From Bacteroidota bacterium (lineage in GTDB: Bacteria; Bacteroidota; Bacteroidia; CAILMK01; JAAYUY01), in assembly GCA_018698135.1 (NCBI GenBank), contig JABINZ010000128.1, forward strand, positions 1 through 41,038: 41,038 nucleotides of DNA. The letters are read 5' to 3'. A model generated the notes under the pieces. It did not search any database. It saw only the letters and a program-made list of their open reading frames with translations, and was not told where the DNA came from. This document shows, piece after piece, positions 16,931 through 25,984 of the stretch. Every line of letters begins with the position of its first letter. The stretch's first letter is position 1. Position numbers and translations under genes: made by a program.

Positions 16931-16957
16931 AAAATAACTGCTTCAATAGCAGTTTTC
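16931..16957 (+). terminator. Weak hairpin after the GldN-like operon
   Basis: AACTGC (16936-16941) pairs with GCAGTT (16949-16954) around a 7-nt loop; flanking A and T runs extend the pairing weakly. There is only a short T run, so efficiency is doubtful. Confidence 0.3.
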
Positions 16958-17010
16958 GAATAATTTGTCATTTCAGATCGTCCATGAATTAGTGTATATC
17001 ATGGTTTAAT

Positions 17011-17048
17011 AATCATAGTATTCATTCAATCATTAAAATTATAGTTTA
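17011..17048. repeat. 38-bp direct repeat, left copy
   Basis: It is identical to 17432-17469 at 35 of 38 positions (AATCATAGTATTCATTCAAT... to ...ATAGTTTA). It covers the stop codon of the GxxExxY gene. Confidence 0.7.
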
Positions 17049-17446
17049 GATGTTTTGCCTGGCTTCATAACCCGCTTAAACTGCAAACTCCTGCTGCTGA
17101 AATTAATAAGCAAGCCAATACTCATCCCATAAGCCTCAAGATAATTAATTGCTTGAGCCAAGTGCACATCTTCAAGCTGAATTACTGCTTTTAACTCTAC
17201 CATGATTTTCCCCTCAACAAAAAAATCGACTCTTCTGGTACCGATATGTTCACCTTTATAATTAATATCCATTTCAAACTCACGCTCAAATTCCAATCCT
17301 TGCTCAGCCATTTCAATCACCAATGCCCTTTGGTAAATAACTTCTTGAAAACCATTTCCAAGAGTTTTGTGAACTTCCATTGCACAACCAATGATTTTAC
17401 CTGTCAAGTCACTATCAGGATATTCCTTTTTAATCATAGTATTCAT
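17039..17446 (-). CDS. GxxExxY family PD-(D/E)xK nuclease-like protein
   Basis: 135 residues. The family signature G-F-Q-E-V-I-Y falls in LGNGFQEVIYQRAL (about 31-44). The nuclease-like core follows: an Asp in RRVDFFV, then VELKA, which together fit PD-(D/E)xK (PF13366-type). Members are small, often multicopy in Bacteroidota and other environmental genomes, and of unproven function. A second in-frame ATG lies three codons in. Both ends of the gene fall inside near-identical 38-bp repeats, so the unit looks like a mobile or amplified cassette. No transposase is present. Confidence 0.82.
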   Translation of the reverse strand: MNTMIKKEYPDSDLTGKIIGCAMEVHKTLGNGFQEVIYQRALVIEMAEQGLEFEREFEMDINYKGEHIGTRRVDFFVEGKIMVELKAVIQLEDVHLAQAINYLEAYGMSIGLLINFSSRSLQFKRVMKPGKTSKL

Positions 17447-17469
17447 TCAATCATAATAATCATAGTTTA
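17432..17469. repeat. 38-bp direct repeat, right copy
   Basis: This is the partner of 17011-17048, 421 bp away. It contains the start codon of the GxxExxY gene and three spaced copies of ATCAT. Confidence 0.7.
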
Positions 17470-17476
17470 AGACAAT

Positions 17477-17833
17477 TTACCCTCCAGCCTTTTTCACCTT
17501 AAAGCCCATATCCAAAAGTAACTGCATTACCTTGTCACGCTTTTCACCCTGTACCAGTATCTCTCCATCTTTCACACTACCGCCTGTTCCACATTTGCTT
17601 TTGAGCGTTTTTCCTAAATCGGTCAAATCATCTTCGCTGCCAATAAAGCCCGTTACAAGTGTAACAACCTTGCCTCCCCTTTGTTTCCTATCAAGCAGAA
17701 CTTTTAAATTTTGTTGTTGAGGTGCAAGTGTTTCCTCGTCTTCCTCATTCAAATTATCATATTCAAAATCAGGATCTGTTGAATACATAATTCCTCCCAG
17801 AGGTTTGGATTTGTTCTTTTTCTTTTTGCTCAT
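17477..17833 (-). CDS. SUI1/eIF1-like (YciH-type) translation factor
   Basis: 118 residues from ATG 17833. An open frame extends to 17887, but a TAATTTTG promoter box lies within that extension and the MSKKKKNKSKPLGG start is typical of the family. A basic, acidic and Gln-rich N-terminal tail (about 1-45) precedes the SUI1 domain (about 48-115): GKVVTLVTGFIG, DLTDLGKTLKSKCGTGGSVKDGEILVQG, and MQLLLDMGFKVKKAGG. The KCGTGGSVKDGEI loop is the conserved core. Bacterial YciH proteins resemble eIF1 and influence start fidelity or act as stress translation inhibitors; this role is not certain here. Confidence 0.88.
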   Translation of the reverse strand: MSKKKKNKSKPLGGIMYSTDPDFEYDNLNEEDEETLAPQQQNLKVLLDRKQRGGKVVTLVTGFIGSEDDLTDLGKTLKSKCGTGGSVKDGEILVQGEKRDKVMQLLLDMGFKVKKAGG

Positions 17834-17865
17834 TGACCTGCTATAAATGTTGATTAAAAGTCTTT

Positions 17866-17873
17866 CAAAATTA
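17866..17873 (-). promoter_or_regulatory. Predicted -7 box of the SUI1-like gene
   Basis: The minus strand reads TAATTTTG, an exact TAnnTTTG match. The -33 position is poor (CATG). A start about 7 nt downstream leaves a leader of about 25 nt before ATG 17833, supporting the short form of the gene. Confidence 0.4.
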
Positions 17874-17948
17874 GCAAATGCTTTCATTATTACATGATTA
17901 GTTATTTAAATTCGTCCTGAAAAATGAATCGGTTTTAAATAAAAGAAG

Positions 17949-19952
17949 ATGAATTTGAGTAAGTTTCAGCAAGCAATTCTAACAGGAATTCCAGAGGAAT
18001 TACCAACACATCCGGGAATTGATGAAAAGGTTAGCCATGCACCAAACCGTCCTGACTATTTATCAGATACAGAAAAAATACTGGCATTAAAAAATGCATT
18101 ACGCTATTTTCCAGCAAAACATCACGAAATATTGGCCAAGGAATTTGCAGAAGAATTGAAAAATTATGGTCGCATTTATATGTATCGTTTTCGTCCAACC
18201 TACGAGATAAAAGCCAGACCCATAGGAGATTATCCTGCAAAATGCCAACAAGCTGCAGCCATTATGCTCATGATCAACAACAATCTTGATTATGCGGTTG
18301 CACAGCATCCCAACGAACTCATTACCTATGGAGGCAATGGGGCTGTTTTTCAGAATTGGGCGCAATACCTACTCACCATGAAATATCTGGCTGAAATGAC
18401 AGAAGAGCAAACGTTAACCATGTATTCTGGTCATCCAATGGGTTTGTTTCCTTCACACAAAGATGCTCCTCGGGTTGTCGTAACAAATGGAATGGTGATT
18501 CCAAATTACTCTAAACCTGAACATTGGCATAAATTCAATGCATTAGGCGTTTCACAATACGGACAAATGACTGCGGGCTCATATATGTATATCGGACCTC
18601 AGGGAATTGTTCATGGAACTACCATTACTGTTTTGAATGCATGTAGGAAAATTGATGATAAGGGAACCTATGGGAAGTTATTTTTAACCGCTGGATTGGG
18701 CGGCATGAGTGGAGCTCAACCCAAAGCAGGAAATATAGCAGGCGTTGTTTCTGTTACGGCCGAAGTAAATCCAGATGCCACATGGAAACGCCATGAGCAG
18801 GGATGGGTTGATGAAGTTATTTCAGACCTTGATGAGCTTTGCATTAGAGTTACAAAAGCAAAAGAGGAAAAAGAGGTTGTTTCAATAGCCTATAACGGAA
18901 ACATAGTCGATGTTTGGGAAAAATTTGATCAGGAAAATATATATGTTGAATTGGGATCAGATCAAACATCCCTGCACAATCCATGGGATGGTGGTTATTA
19001 TCCTGCCGGATTAAGCCTCGAAGAATCAAACAAAATGATGGCTGAAAATCCATCACTTTTCAAAGAAAAAGTACAGGAAAGTTTAAGGCGTCATGCAGAT
19101 GCCATTAATAAACATACGGCAAAAGGAAGCTATTTCTTCGATTATGGAAATGCATTTTTACTGGAAGCATCCCGTGCTGGTGCAGATATCATGGCTGAGG
19201 ATGGAATCACTTTTAAATATCCTTCTTATGTTCAGGATATAATGGGTCCCATGTGTTTTGATTATGGATTTGGGCCTTTCCGTTGGGTTTGTACTTCTGG
19301 TAAACCAGAGGATCTTCAAAAATCAGATAGTATTGCCTGTGAAGTTTTAGAAGAAATTATGAAGAACTCTCCAGTAGATATTCAGCAGCAAATGGCTGAT
19401 AATATTCAGTGGATTAGAGGAGCACAGGAAAACAAACTTGTAGTTGGCTCACAAGCCCGAATTCTATATGCAGATGCAGAAGGCCGAATGAAAATTGCTG
19501 AAGCATTTAATAATGCCATTCAAGCAGGTGATATTACAGCACCTATTGTATTGGGTCGCGATCATCATGATGTGTCTGGAACCGATTCTCCTTTCAGGGA
19601 AACATCAAATATTTATGACGGCTCAAGTTTTACAGCCGATATGGCTATCCAAAATGTGATTGGCGATTCATTTAGAGGTGCAACTTGGGTTTCTATTCAC
19701 AACGGTGGTGGAGTTGGTTGGGGTGAAGTGATCAATGGTGGGTTTGGAATGCTACTCGATGGAAGTAAAGATGCAGACAGAAGACTTAAAAACATGCTTT
19801 TCTGGGATGTAAATAATGGTATTTCGAGACGAAGTTGGGCCAGAAATGAAGGCGCTATTTTCGCCATAAAAAGAGCTATGGAATTGAATCCAGATTTGAA
19901 AGTTACAGTACCCAACATAGTTGATGAAAACATCCTTGATTCACTTAATTAA
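17949..19952 (+). CDS. hutU: Urocanate hydratase
   Basis: 667 residues, the long urocanase form; the Pseudomonas enzyme is about 110 residues shorter. It converts urocanate to imidazolone propionate with tightly bound NAD+ in histidine breakdown. Visible marks: YGGNGAVFQNW (about 127-137), YSGHPMGLFPSH, the NAD-binding GLGGMSGAQPKA (249-260), the active-site segment DYGFGPFRWVCTSG with the conserved Cys, LGRDHHDVSGTDSPFRET, and the C-terminal HNGGGVGWGEV. It is cytoplasmic. An OM protein gene follows after 8 bp. The other hut genes (hutH, hutI, ftcD) are not in this window, so the pathway must be completed elsewhere. Confidence 0.97.
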   Translation: MNLSKFQQAILTGIPEELPTHPGIDEKVSHAPNRPDYLSDTEKILALKNALRYFPAKHHEILAKEFAEELKNYGRIYMYRFRPTYEIKARPIGDYPAKCQQAAAIMLMINNNLDYAVAQHPNELITYGGNGAVFQNWAQYLLTMKYLAEMTEEQTLTMYSGHPMGLFPSHKDAPRVVVTNGMVIPNYSKPEHWHKFNALGVSQYGQMTAGSYMYIGPQGIVHGTTITVLNACRKIDDKGTYGKLFLTAGLGGMSGAQPKAGNIAGVVSVTAEVNPDATWKRHEQGWVDEVISDLDELCIRVTKAKEEKEVVSIAYNGNIVDVWEKFDQENIYVELGSDQTSLHNPWDGGYYPAGLSLEESNKMMAENPSLFKEKVQESLRRHADAINKHTAKGSYFFDYGNAFLLEASRAGADIMAEDGITFKYPSYVQDIMGPMCFDYGFGPFRWVCTSGKPEDLQKSDSIACEVLEEIMKNSPVDIQQQMADNIQWIRGAQENKLVVGSQARILYADAEGRMKIAEAFNNAIQAGDITAPIVLGRDHHDVSGTDSPFRETSNIYDGSSFTADMAIQNVIGDSFRGATWVSIHNGGGVGWGEVINGGFGMLLDGSKDADRRLKNMLFWDVNNGISRRSWARNEGAIFAIKRAMELNPDLKVTVPNIVDENILDSLN

Positions 19953-19960
19953 TCAGGTTC

Positions 19961-20740
19961 ATGAAACTGAATTTATTAATCATTTTTCTCGCTTTTTCTA
20001 CAGTCAGTCAGGCACAAGACTCAAGCAAATGGGACATTAATCCATCTGCAGATATTGTAAGTCGATATGTTTGGCGAGGAATTGATTTCGGAGGATCTCC
20101 ATCTATACAACCAAGTTTAACTTTTCAAAATGGCAATCTTGAGTTTGGATTTTGGGGTGCATATGCTGTTTCAGGAAGCTATCAGGAAGCTGATTTGTAT
20201 ATTTCTTACTCATTTTTAGATGAGCTTTTTAGCATAGGAATTACCGACTATTTCTTTCCCGATATGGCAAGTATTGATCAGGGATATTTTAACTGGAATA
20301 ATAACACAGGACATGTTTTAGAAGCAAATTTGGCATTTAATGGGTCTTCGAAATTTCCAATAGCAATTGCTGCAAACACATTTGTTTATGGTGCTGATAA
20401 AGTATTTTCAGACTCAACATGGAATCTCAATGATAGTGTGCATCAAATGAATACAAAAAATGGCTATTCAACTTATTGTGAAATAACGTATTCATTCGAA
20501 GTAAAAAAAACAACTATTGATGTATTTGCAGGCTTCAATCTCAATGGAGTTAATTTTGAAGATGCCATATTGAGAGGAGGAGAAGGATTCTATTTGGATG
20601 GACCCGGATTCACAAATATTGGATTGACAGCCAGTCGAGAAATTCCTGTTTCAGGCAAGTTTTCATTGCCAGTTTATTCCTCTCTTATTGTGAATCCAAA
20701 GCGGGAACGCATATACATGGTTTTCGGATTTACTTTATAA
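19961..20740 (+). CDS. Outer-membrane beta-barrel protein, TIGR02001-like
   Basis: 259 residues with a signal peptide (about 1-18, ending SQAQ). The mature start ADIVSRYVWRGIDFGGSPSIQPSL is typical of a family of small outer-membrane proteins of unknown function (Gcw_chp/TIGR02001-like). Alternating hydrophobic strands and a terminal aromatic-rich strand (RIYMVFGFTL) support a barrel. It sits 8 bp after hutU and is surely co-transcribed, so it may help uptake of histidine-related compounds; that is inference from position only. Confidence 0.7.
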   Translation: MKLNLLIIFLAFSTVSQAQDSSKWDINPSADIVSRYVWRGIDFGGSPSIQPSLTFQNGNLEFGFWGAYAVSGSYQEADLYISYSFLDELFSIGITDYFFPDMASIDQGYFNWNNNTGHVLEANLAFNGSSKFPIAIAANTFVYGADKVFSDSTWNLNDSVHQMNTKNGYSTYCEITYSFEVKKTTIDVFAGFNLNGVNFEDAILRGGEGFYLDGPGFTNIGLTASREIPVSGKFSLPVYSSLIVNPKRERIYMVFGFTL

Positions 20741-20854
20741 AACAACATATATACTAATCTGATCGATTAATACTTCTATTTTAACGAATGAGTCAATTAT
20801 TAATCTTATTTTAGCGCTTTCTTTTTTTTAAGAACAATTCTATAAAACAGCTTT

Positions 20855-22594
20855 ATGACTGAAATTATTAAACAAACACTTAGAGACTCTAAGTCAGCCC
20901 GTTGGTCTGCTTTGATTATTCTATCTTTTACCATGTTCGCAGGTTATATGTTTACCGAAGTTATTTCTCCGCTTAAACCAATTCTGGAGAGATCAGGAAT
21001 TAATAGTTCCGACTTTGGTTTTATTACCAGTGCATATGGATTATTCAACGTATTTCTTTTCATGCTTATCATTGTAGGAATTTTACTGGATAAGTTTGGA
21101 ATTCGCTTTAGCACTATAGCTTCAGTTCTTGTAATGATTGCTGGTGGTATTATTAAATATGCTGCCTTTAAAGGATTAATTGGAAGTACAGAAGTAACCA
21201 TGTCGATTCTAAAACTTGAAATAACCACACAGGTATTTTGGGCAGGATTTGGATTTGCTCTATTTGGGGTTGGAGTTGAATACGCTGGTATTACAGTTTC
21301 AAAGTCTGTTGCAAAGTGGTTTAAAGGAAAGGAAATGGCGCTTGCAATGGGAATGCAGGTAGCTATTGCTCGTTTAGGTTCGTTTGCACCTTTAGCATTT
21401 GGCGCAAAAATCGCCTATAAATATGATGTCCCTACAACAATACTAATTGTTATTATTTTCCTGATACTTGGATTAATGGGCTTCATTTATTATAATACTA
21501 TCGACAGAAAACTTGACAAGCAACTTGATGTTGGAAAAATTAAATCTAAAGAAGATGATTTTAAAATTTCTGATCTCGGATTGATTATTAAAAATCGTGG
21601 TTTCTGGTTGATTGCAATACTTTGTGTATTATTCTATTCTGCCGTTTTTCCATTCTATAAATACGGACCCGATTTAATGGTTAACAAGTTTGGTGTTTCA
21701 GTTAAGTGGGCAGGATTGTTACCTAGCCTTGTTCCTTTTGGAACCATGTTGCTTACTCCGTTTTTTGGAAGTATTTATGATAAAAAGGGGAAAGGCGCCA
21801 CAATAATGATTATTGGTGCTGTGTTGTTGATTGTCGTTCACGCAATATTCTATCTTCCATTTGTTGACAGTGTTGTTGTTGCATTCTTTAATGTTCTGCT
21901 ACTGGGAATTGCATTTTCTTTAGTACCATCAGCAATGTGGCCATCAGTTCCAAAAATTATTCCTGAAAAACAATTGGGAAGTGCATTTGCACTAATCTTT
22001 TGGGTTCAGAATTTTGGGCTTTGGGGTATTCCATTATTAGTAGGAATCGTTTTAAACTCTACCAACCCAACCATTGTTCCTGATAAAACGCTGGTTATTG
22101 ACACCTATGCAGAAGCCTACACTACTGCCTTGGAGGACAGTCCGTTTATTGGAGTAACAGATGCAAAAGGAAATGTAATTGATCTGGCTGCCATTAAAAT
22201 ATTAGCCAAATCATCTGGAGGAGATTTAGTTGATAAGGTAATTGCAGAATCACCTCAGGAAGAAGTCATAGAATACGATAAAGAGGCACTAAAACAAAAA
22301 ATTTCAACTGAAATTGAACTTGTGGTCAATGAGTATGTATCAACAATGGATATTACAGATATTAGTGAAATTGATGAAAAAGATTTAGCAGCCTTGAATA
22401 AATTAGAAGAAGTTGCTATTAGCAAGGGTATGGAAATAGTTAAGGAAAGCAAAATAAAGCTTAACTATAATTATCAAAAAACCTGGACCATTTTTGTTGC
22501 TCTAACATTTTTAGCACTTTTTATTGCATTCTGGCTTAAAGCAGAGGATAAACGAAAAGGCTATGGTTTAGAGTTACCGAATATTAAAAAATAG
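20855..22594 (+). CDS. Major facilitator superfamily transporter with a large TM11-TM12 insert
   Basis: 579 residues; twelve hydrophobic helices can be laid out. The TM2-TM3 loop has GILLDKFGIRFS, a variant of the MFS GxxxDrxGrr signature, and the central repeat echo is GSIYDKKGKG (about 305-314). TM11 ends near 400 and TM12 begins near 543. The roughly 140 residues between are polar, acidic and partly helical (e.g. EEVIEYDKEALKQKIS), predicted to face the periplasm. Most MFS carriers have a short loop there. The substrate is unknown; lying between hutU and a His-dipeptidase suggests, weakly, a peptide or amino-acid-related substrate. A hairpin terminator follows. Confidence 0.85.
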   Translation: MTEIIKQTLRDSKSARWSALIILSFTMFAGYMFTEVISPLKPILERSGINSSDFGFITSAYGLFNVFLFMLIIVGILLDKFGIRFSTIASVLVMIAGGIIKYAAFKGLIGSTEVTMSILKLEITTQVFWAGFGFALFGVGVEYAGITVSKSVAKWFKGKEMALAMGMQVAIARLGSFAPLAFGAKIAYKYDVPTTILIVIIFLILGLMGFIYYNTIDRKLDKQLDVGKIKSKEDDFKISDLGLIIKNRGFWLIAILCVLFYSAVFPFYKYGPDLMVNKFGVSVKWAGLLPSLVPFGTMLLTPFFGSIYDKKGKGATIMIIGAVLLIVVHAIFYLPFVDSVVVAFFNVLLLGIAFSLVPSAMWPSVPKIIPEKQLGSAFALIFWVQNFGLWGIPLLVGIVLNSTNPTIVPDKTLVIDTYAEAYTTALEDSPFIGVTDAKGNVIDLAAIKILAKSSGGDLVDKVIAESPQEEVIEYDKEALKQKISTEIELVVNEYVSTMDITDISEIDEKDLAALNKLEEVAISKGMEIVKESKIKLNYNYQKTWTIFVALTFLALFIAFWLKAEDKRKGYGLELPNIKK

Positions 22595-22614
22595 CTTTTG
22601 AAATAAATAATTTG

Positions 22615-22653
22615 AAATACCTGCTTTTAATTAAAGGCAGGTATTTTGTTTAA
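22615..22653 (+). terminator. Hairpin terminator after the MFS gene
   Basis: AAATACCTGC and GCAGGTATTT form a 10-bp stem, with further A-T pairing (TTTAATTAAA) in the loop, followed by TTGTTT. Confidence 0.75.
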
Positions 22654-22684
22654 TATAAACTCACTAACATTTAAAATATAGCAT

Positions 22685-24142
22685 ATGAGTAACGAAATAT
22701 TAAATCTGGAGCCTAAGGCAATCTGGAAACATTTTTACAGCCTGACTCAAATTCCTCGTCCTTCTAAAAAAGAAGAACGCATCATTGAATTCATGAAGAA
22801 ATTTGGTGAAGACCTTGGTCTTGAAACAATTGTTGACAAGGTGGGAAATGTGATAATCAAAAAACCTGCAACCTCAGGTATGGAAGGCAAAAAGGTAGTT
22901 GTTTTACAAGGCCACCTCGATATGGTTCCACAAAAAAACTCAGATAAAGATCACGACTTCGAAACTGATCCAATCGAAACAATGATTGAAGATGGTTGGG
23001 TAACTGCAAATGGAACCACATTGGGCTCTGACAACGGAATGGGTGTTGCTGCTGCAATGGCTGTTTTAGAAGCAACTGACTTAGTACATCCTGCTATTGA
23101 AGCCTTATTTACAATTGATGAAGAAACAGGCATGACAGGTGCTTTTGGATTAGAACCTGGTATTTTAGCTGGTGATATTCTCATCAATATGGACTCAGAA
23201 GACGAAGGCGAACTGTATGTTGGTTGCGCTGGTGGTGAAGATTGTGAAGCTCAATTTACATATAATGAAGAGAGTGTCCCTGCAGGATATACTGCTTTTG
23301 AAATTAAAGTTACCGGTCTTAAAGGTGGACATTCAGGAATGGATATTCCATTAGGTCGAGGCAATTCAAATAAAGTATTAAACCGTTTCTTGTGGCATGC
23401 ACAAAGAGAGCATGGCTTAAAAGTCGCAACGGTTACAGGTGGAAGCCTTAGAAATGCTATACCAAGAGAATCATTCGCTATAGTTGTAGTGCCATCTGAC
23501 AAAGTTGAAGATGTTAAGGTTTGTTTCGAAAAATATAGCGTTACAGCAAAAGCTGAACTTTCAGTCACTGAGCCAAATATGAGTCTTGAATTAATAGCTA
23601 CAGATATGCCTGCAAAAGTGATGGCAGATGCCGACCAAAGCAGAATTTTAAATGCTGTATACGCCTGCCCTCATGGTGTTATAAGAATGAGTGATGGTGT
23701 TGGTGTTCCTGAAACGTCAACCAATATGGCAATTTACAATATCGGTAGTGGTAAAGCAGAGGTAATGAACCTCATGAGAAGTTCAGTAGATTCAGCCAAA
23801 AAAGACTTGGCACAACGCATGACTGCCTTATTTGAATTAGCTGGAGCAGCGGTAACACTTAAAGGCGAATATCCAGGTTGGAAACCCAATATGGATTCTC
23901 CTATTCTCAAAACGATGAGTGATGTTTATAACAAAAATTATGGTAAAATTCCTGAAGTAAAAGTTATTCATGCTGGTTTGGAATGTGGTATTCTAGGAGA
24001 TGGTTATCCAAATTGGGATATGATTTCATTTGGCCCAACCATTCGTTTCCCACACTCACCTGATGAGAAGGTAAATATTGAGACAGTAGGAAAATTCTGG
24101 AATTTCTTAGTCGCTACTCTTGAAGCTATTCCTGAAAAATAA
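22685..24142 (+). CDS. pepD: Aminoacyl-histidine dipeptidase (M20 family)
   Basis: 485 residues, the usual length for PepD/carnosinase-type enzymes that split Xaa-His dipeptides. Metal and catalytic residues are visible: H77-x-D79 (LQGHLDMVPQK), D116 (GSDNGMG), E146-E147 (DEETGMTG), D170 (NMDSEDEGEL) and a late His in FPHSPDEKVN (about 461). The dimerisation or lid insertion contains KGGHSGMDIPLGRGN. Cytoplasmic, dinuclear zinc by family knowledge. It has its own start region after the terminator. Together with hutU it makes a loose histidine-scavenging theme: the peptidase frees histidine and the hut pathway degrades it. Confidence 0.93.
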   Translation: MSNEILNLEPKAIWKHFYSLTQIPRPSKKEERIIEFMKKFGEDLGLETIVDKVGNVIIKKPATSGMEGKKVVVLQGHLDMVPQKNSDKDHDFETDPIETMIEDGWVTANGTTLGSDNGMGVAAAMAVLEATDLVHPAIEALFTIDEETGMTGAFGLEPGILAGDILINMDSEDEGELYVGCAGGEDCEAQFTYNEESVPAGYTAFEIKVTGLKGGHSGMDIPLGRGNSNKVLNRFLWHAQREHGLKVATVTGGSLRNAIPRESFAIVVVPSDKVEDVKVCFEKYSVTAKAELSVTEPNMSLELIATDMPAKVMADADQSRILNAVYACPHGVIRMSDGVGVPETSTNMAIYNIGSGKAEVMNLMRSSVDSAKKDLAQRMTALFELAGAAVTLKGEYPGWKPNMDSPILKTMSDVYNKNYGKIPEVKVIHAGLECGILGDGYPNWDMISFGPTIRFPHSPDEKVNIETVGKFWNFLVATLEAIPEK

Positions 24143-24177
24143 ATCATTAGTTTGACCAAACACGTTAGCTATATTCT

Positions 24178-24822
24178 ATGCAAAAACGGAAAGAACTTGC
24201 ATTAAAGCTAATAGACATATTTGAGAAGCATGATCCGGTTCCTGAAACGGAACTGGATTATGTTAATCCTTATGAGCTTGTAGTTGCCGTAATTTTGTCG
24301 GCACAGTGTACCGATAAAAGAGTGAATCTGATTACCCCTGCATTATTTGACCATTTCCCAACTCTTGAGAGCATGGCAAATGCAAAGGTTGAAGAAGTCT
24401 TTTTCTTTATTAAAAGTTGTAGTTATCCTAATAACAAAGCCAAGCATTTAGTTGGAATGGCAAAAACTGTTATGGATAGTTTTAATGGAGAGATTCCTAA
24501 ATCGCTTGTTGATTTGCAAAAATTGCCTGGTGTGGGCCGCAAAACAGCAAATGTAGTTGCCTCTGTAGCTTTTGATATTCCGACAATGCCTGTTGACACA
24601 CATGTCTTTCGCGTTGCTCAACGAATTGGTTTGGTCAAAGCATCAAAAACACCATTACAAGTTGAAGAACAATTGCTTGAAATAATTCCAACTGAAAAGC
24701 TACATGACTACCATCATTGGTTAATTCTACATGGGCGTTATATTTGTCAGGCAAGAAAACCCAAATGCGAGCACTGTCCTGCTACCCCAGTTTGTAAGTA
24801 TTTCAAAAATAAACACATCTAA
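24178..24822 (+). CDS. nth: Endonuclease III, DNA glycosylase/AP lyase
   Basis: 214 residues. It removes oxidised pyrimidines and cleaves the abasic site. The helix-hairpin-helix is LPGVGRKTANVV (116-127) with catalytic Lys122; catalytic Asp140 is in PVDTHVFRV. The [4Fe-4S] ligands C190-x6-C197-x2-C200-x5-C206 are all present. The early segment LSAQCTDKRVN is also typical. It lies 35 bp after pepD, which may provide read-through; recA follows after 158 bp. Confidence 0.96.
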   Translation: MQKRKELALKLIDIFEKHDPVPETELDYVNPYELVVAVILSAQCTDKRVNLITPALFDHFPTLESMANAKVEEVFFFIKSCSYPNNKAKHLVGMAKTVMDSFNGEIPKSLVDLQKLPGVGRKTANVVASVAFDIPTMPVDTHVFRVAQRIGLVKASKTPLQVEEQLLEIIPTEKLHDYHHWLILHGRYICQARKPKCEHCPATPVCKYFKNKHI

Positions 24823-24980
24823 CTTATCTGTCAGATTTTTGTCGAACGTTAATCCTGCCAAAGCTTTCGTTTTTTTTCGAACTCCTCTTCAATAGTTTAT
24901 CATAAAAAATTGTAATTTAGCGGTTTAAGCTTTCAGCTACTGCAACTCAATATTAATTCGAAATAGCAAAAAATATAAAT

Positions 24981-25979
24981 ATGACAACTGACAATTCAGG
25001 AAAAGAAAAGGCATTAAATCTTACAATATCCTCTTTAGAAAAACAATATGGTAAAGGTATTGTTATGAAACTGAGTGATGATGCTATTACGAAAGTTGAA
25101 GCGATCTCAACTGGCTCTTTGGGTCTTGATATCGCACTAGGTGTGGGTGGTTTGCCCAGGGGAAGAGTCGTTGAAATATATGGCCCCGAGTCATCAGGAA
25201 AAACAACGCTGGCTATGCATGCTATTTCTGAAACACAAAAAAAAGGTGGTTTAGCAGCTTTCATTGATGCAGAACATGCATTTGATAAAATTTATGCAGA
25301 AAATTTAGGAATTGATATTGATAATCTATTAATCTCCCAACCAGATAATGGAGAGCAAGCACTTGATATTACGGATCATTTAATCCGCTCAGGAGCCATC
25401 GATATTATCGTAATTGACTCTGTAGCTGCCTTGGTACCCAAAGCAGAAGTAGAAGGAGATATGGGCGATTCTCGAATGGGTTTACAAGCTCGCTTGATGT
25501 CGCAGGCTTTACGAAAACTAACGGCTTCAATAAGCAAAACAAAATGTATTTGCATTTTTATTAATCAGCTACGTGACAAAATTGGAGTTGTTTATGGTAA
25601 TCCCGAAACAACCACGGGCGGTAATGCACTAAAGTTTTATGCATCAGTTCGCCTGGATATACGAAGGATTGCAACCCTAAAATCTGGAGATGCATTTTTA
25701 GGAAATAGAACGCGTGTAAAGGTTGCAAAAAACAAAGTTGCACCACCATTCAGACTCGCTGAATTCGACATTATTTATGGAGAAGGAATTTCCAGAGAAG
25801 GGGAAATAGTTGACCTCGCTGCAGATTTTGATGTTGTTAAGAAAAGCGGTTCTTGGTATAGCTATGGAGAAACAAAACTGGGGCAAGGGCGCGATAGTGT
25901 TGTGAGCCTGTTGAAAGACAATCCTGAATTATTTGAAGAAATTAAAACGAAGGTGCTTTTAAAGCTTAACGAAAAATAA
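24981..25979 (+). CDS. recA: Recombinase RecA
   Basis: 332 residues. Walker A is GPESSGKTT (68-76). Other core marks: [41 protein letters not shown] (Walker B), the loop 1 region [26 protein letters not shown], and [24 protein letters not shown] (loop 2). It forms filaments on single-stranded DNA for repair and SOS induction. The C-terminus is short and less acidic than in Escherichia coli. No recognisable SOS box is visible upstream; SOS control is often absent in Bacteroidota. An exoprotein gene begins only 5 bp downstream. Confidence 0.98.
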   Translation: MTTDNSGKEKALNLTISSLEKQYGKGIVMKLSDDAITKVEAISTGSLGLDIALGVGGLPRGRVVEIYGPESSGKTTLAMHAISETQKKGGLAAFIDAEHAFDKIYAENLGIDIDNLLISQPDNGEQALDITDHLIRSGAIDIIVIDSVAALVPKAEVEGDMGDSRMGLQARLMSQALRKLTASISKTKCICIFINQLRDKIGVVYGNPETTTGGNALKFYASVRLDIRRIATLKSGDAFLGNRTRVKVAKNKVAPPFRLAEFDIIYGEGISREGEIVDLAADFDVVKKSGSWYSYGETKLGQGRDSVVSLLKDNPELFEEIKTKVLLKLNEK

Positions 25980-25984
25980 TAGCC

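Noticed and set aside
16863-17010. Possible tRNA or small RNA in the gap before the GxxExxY gene
   Set aside because: No cloverleaf or CCA end is visible; the structure seen is explained by the weak hairpin and repeat copies.
23251-23568. 105-codon open frame on the minus strand
   Set aside because: It is antisense to pepD and has no start context or domain.
24953-25264. 103-codon open frame on the minus strand over the recA start
   Set aside because: It mirrors the conserved recA coding sequence and matches no family I recognise.
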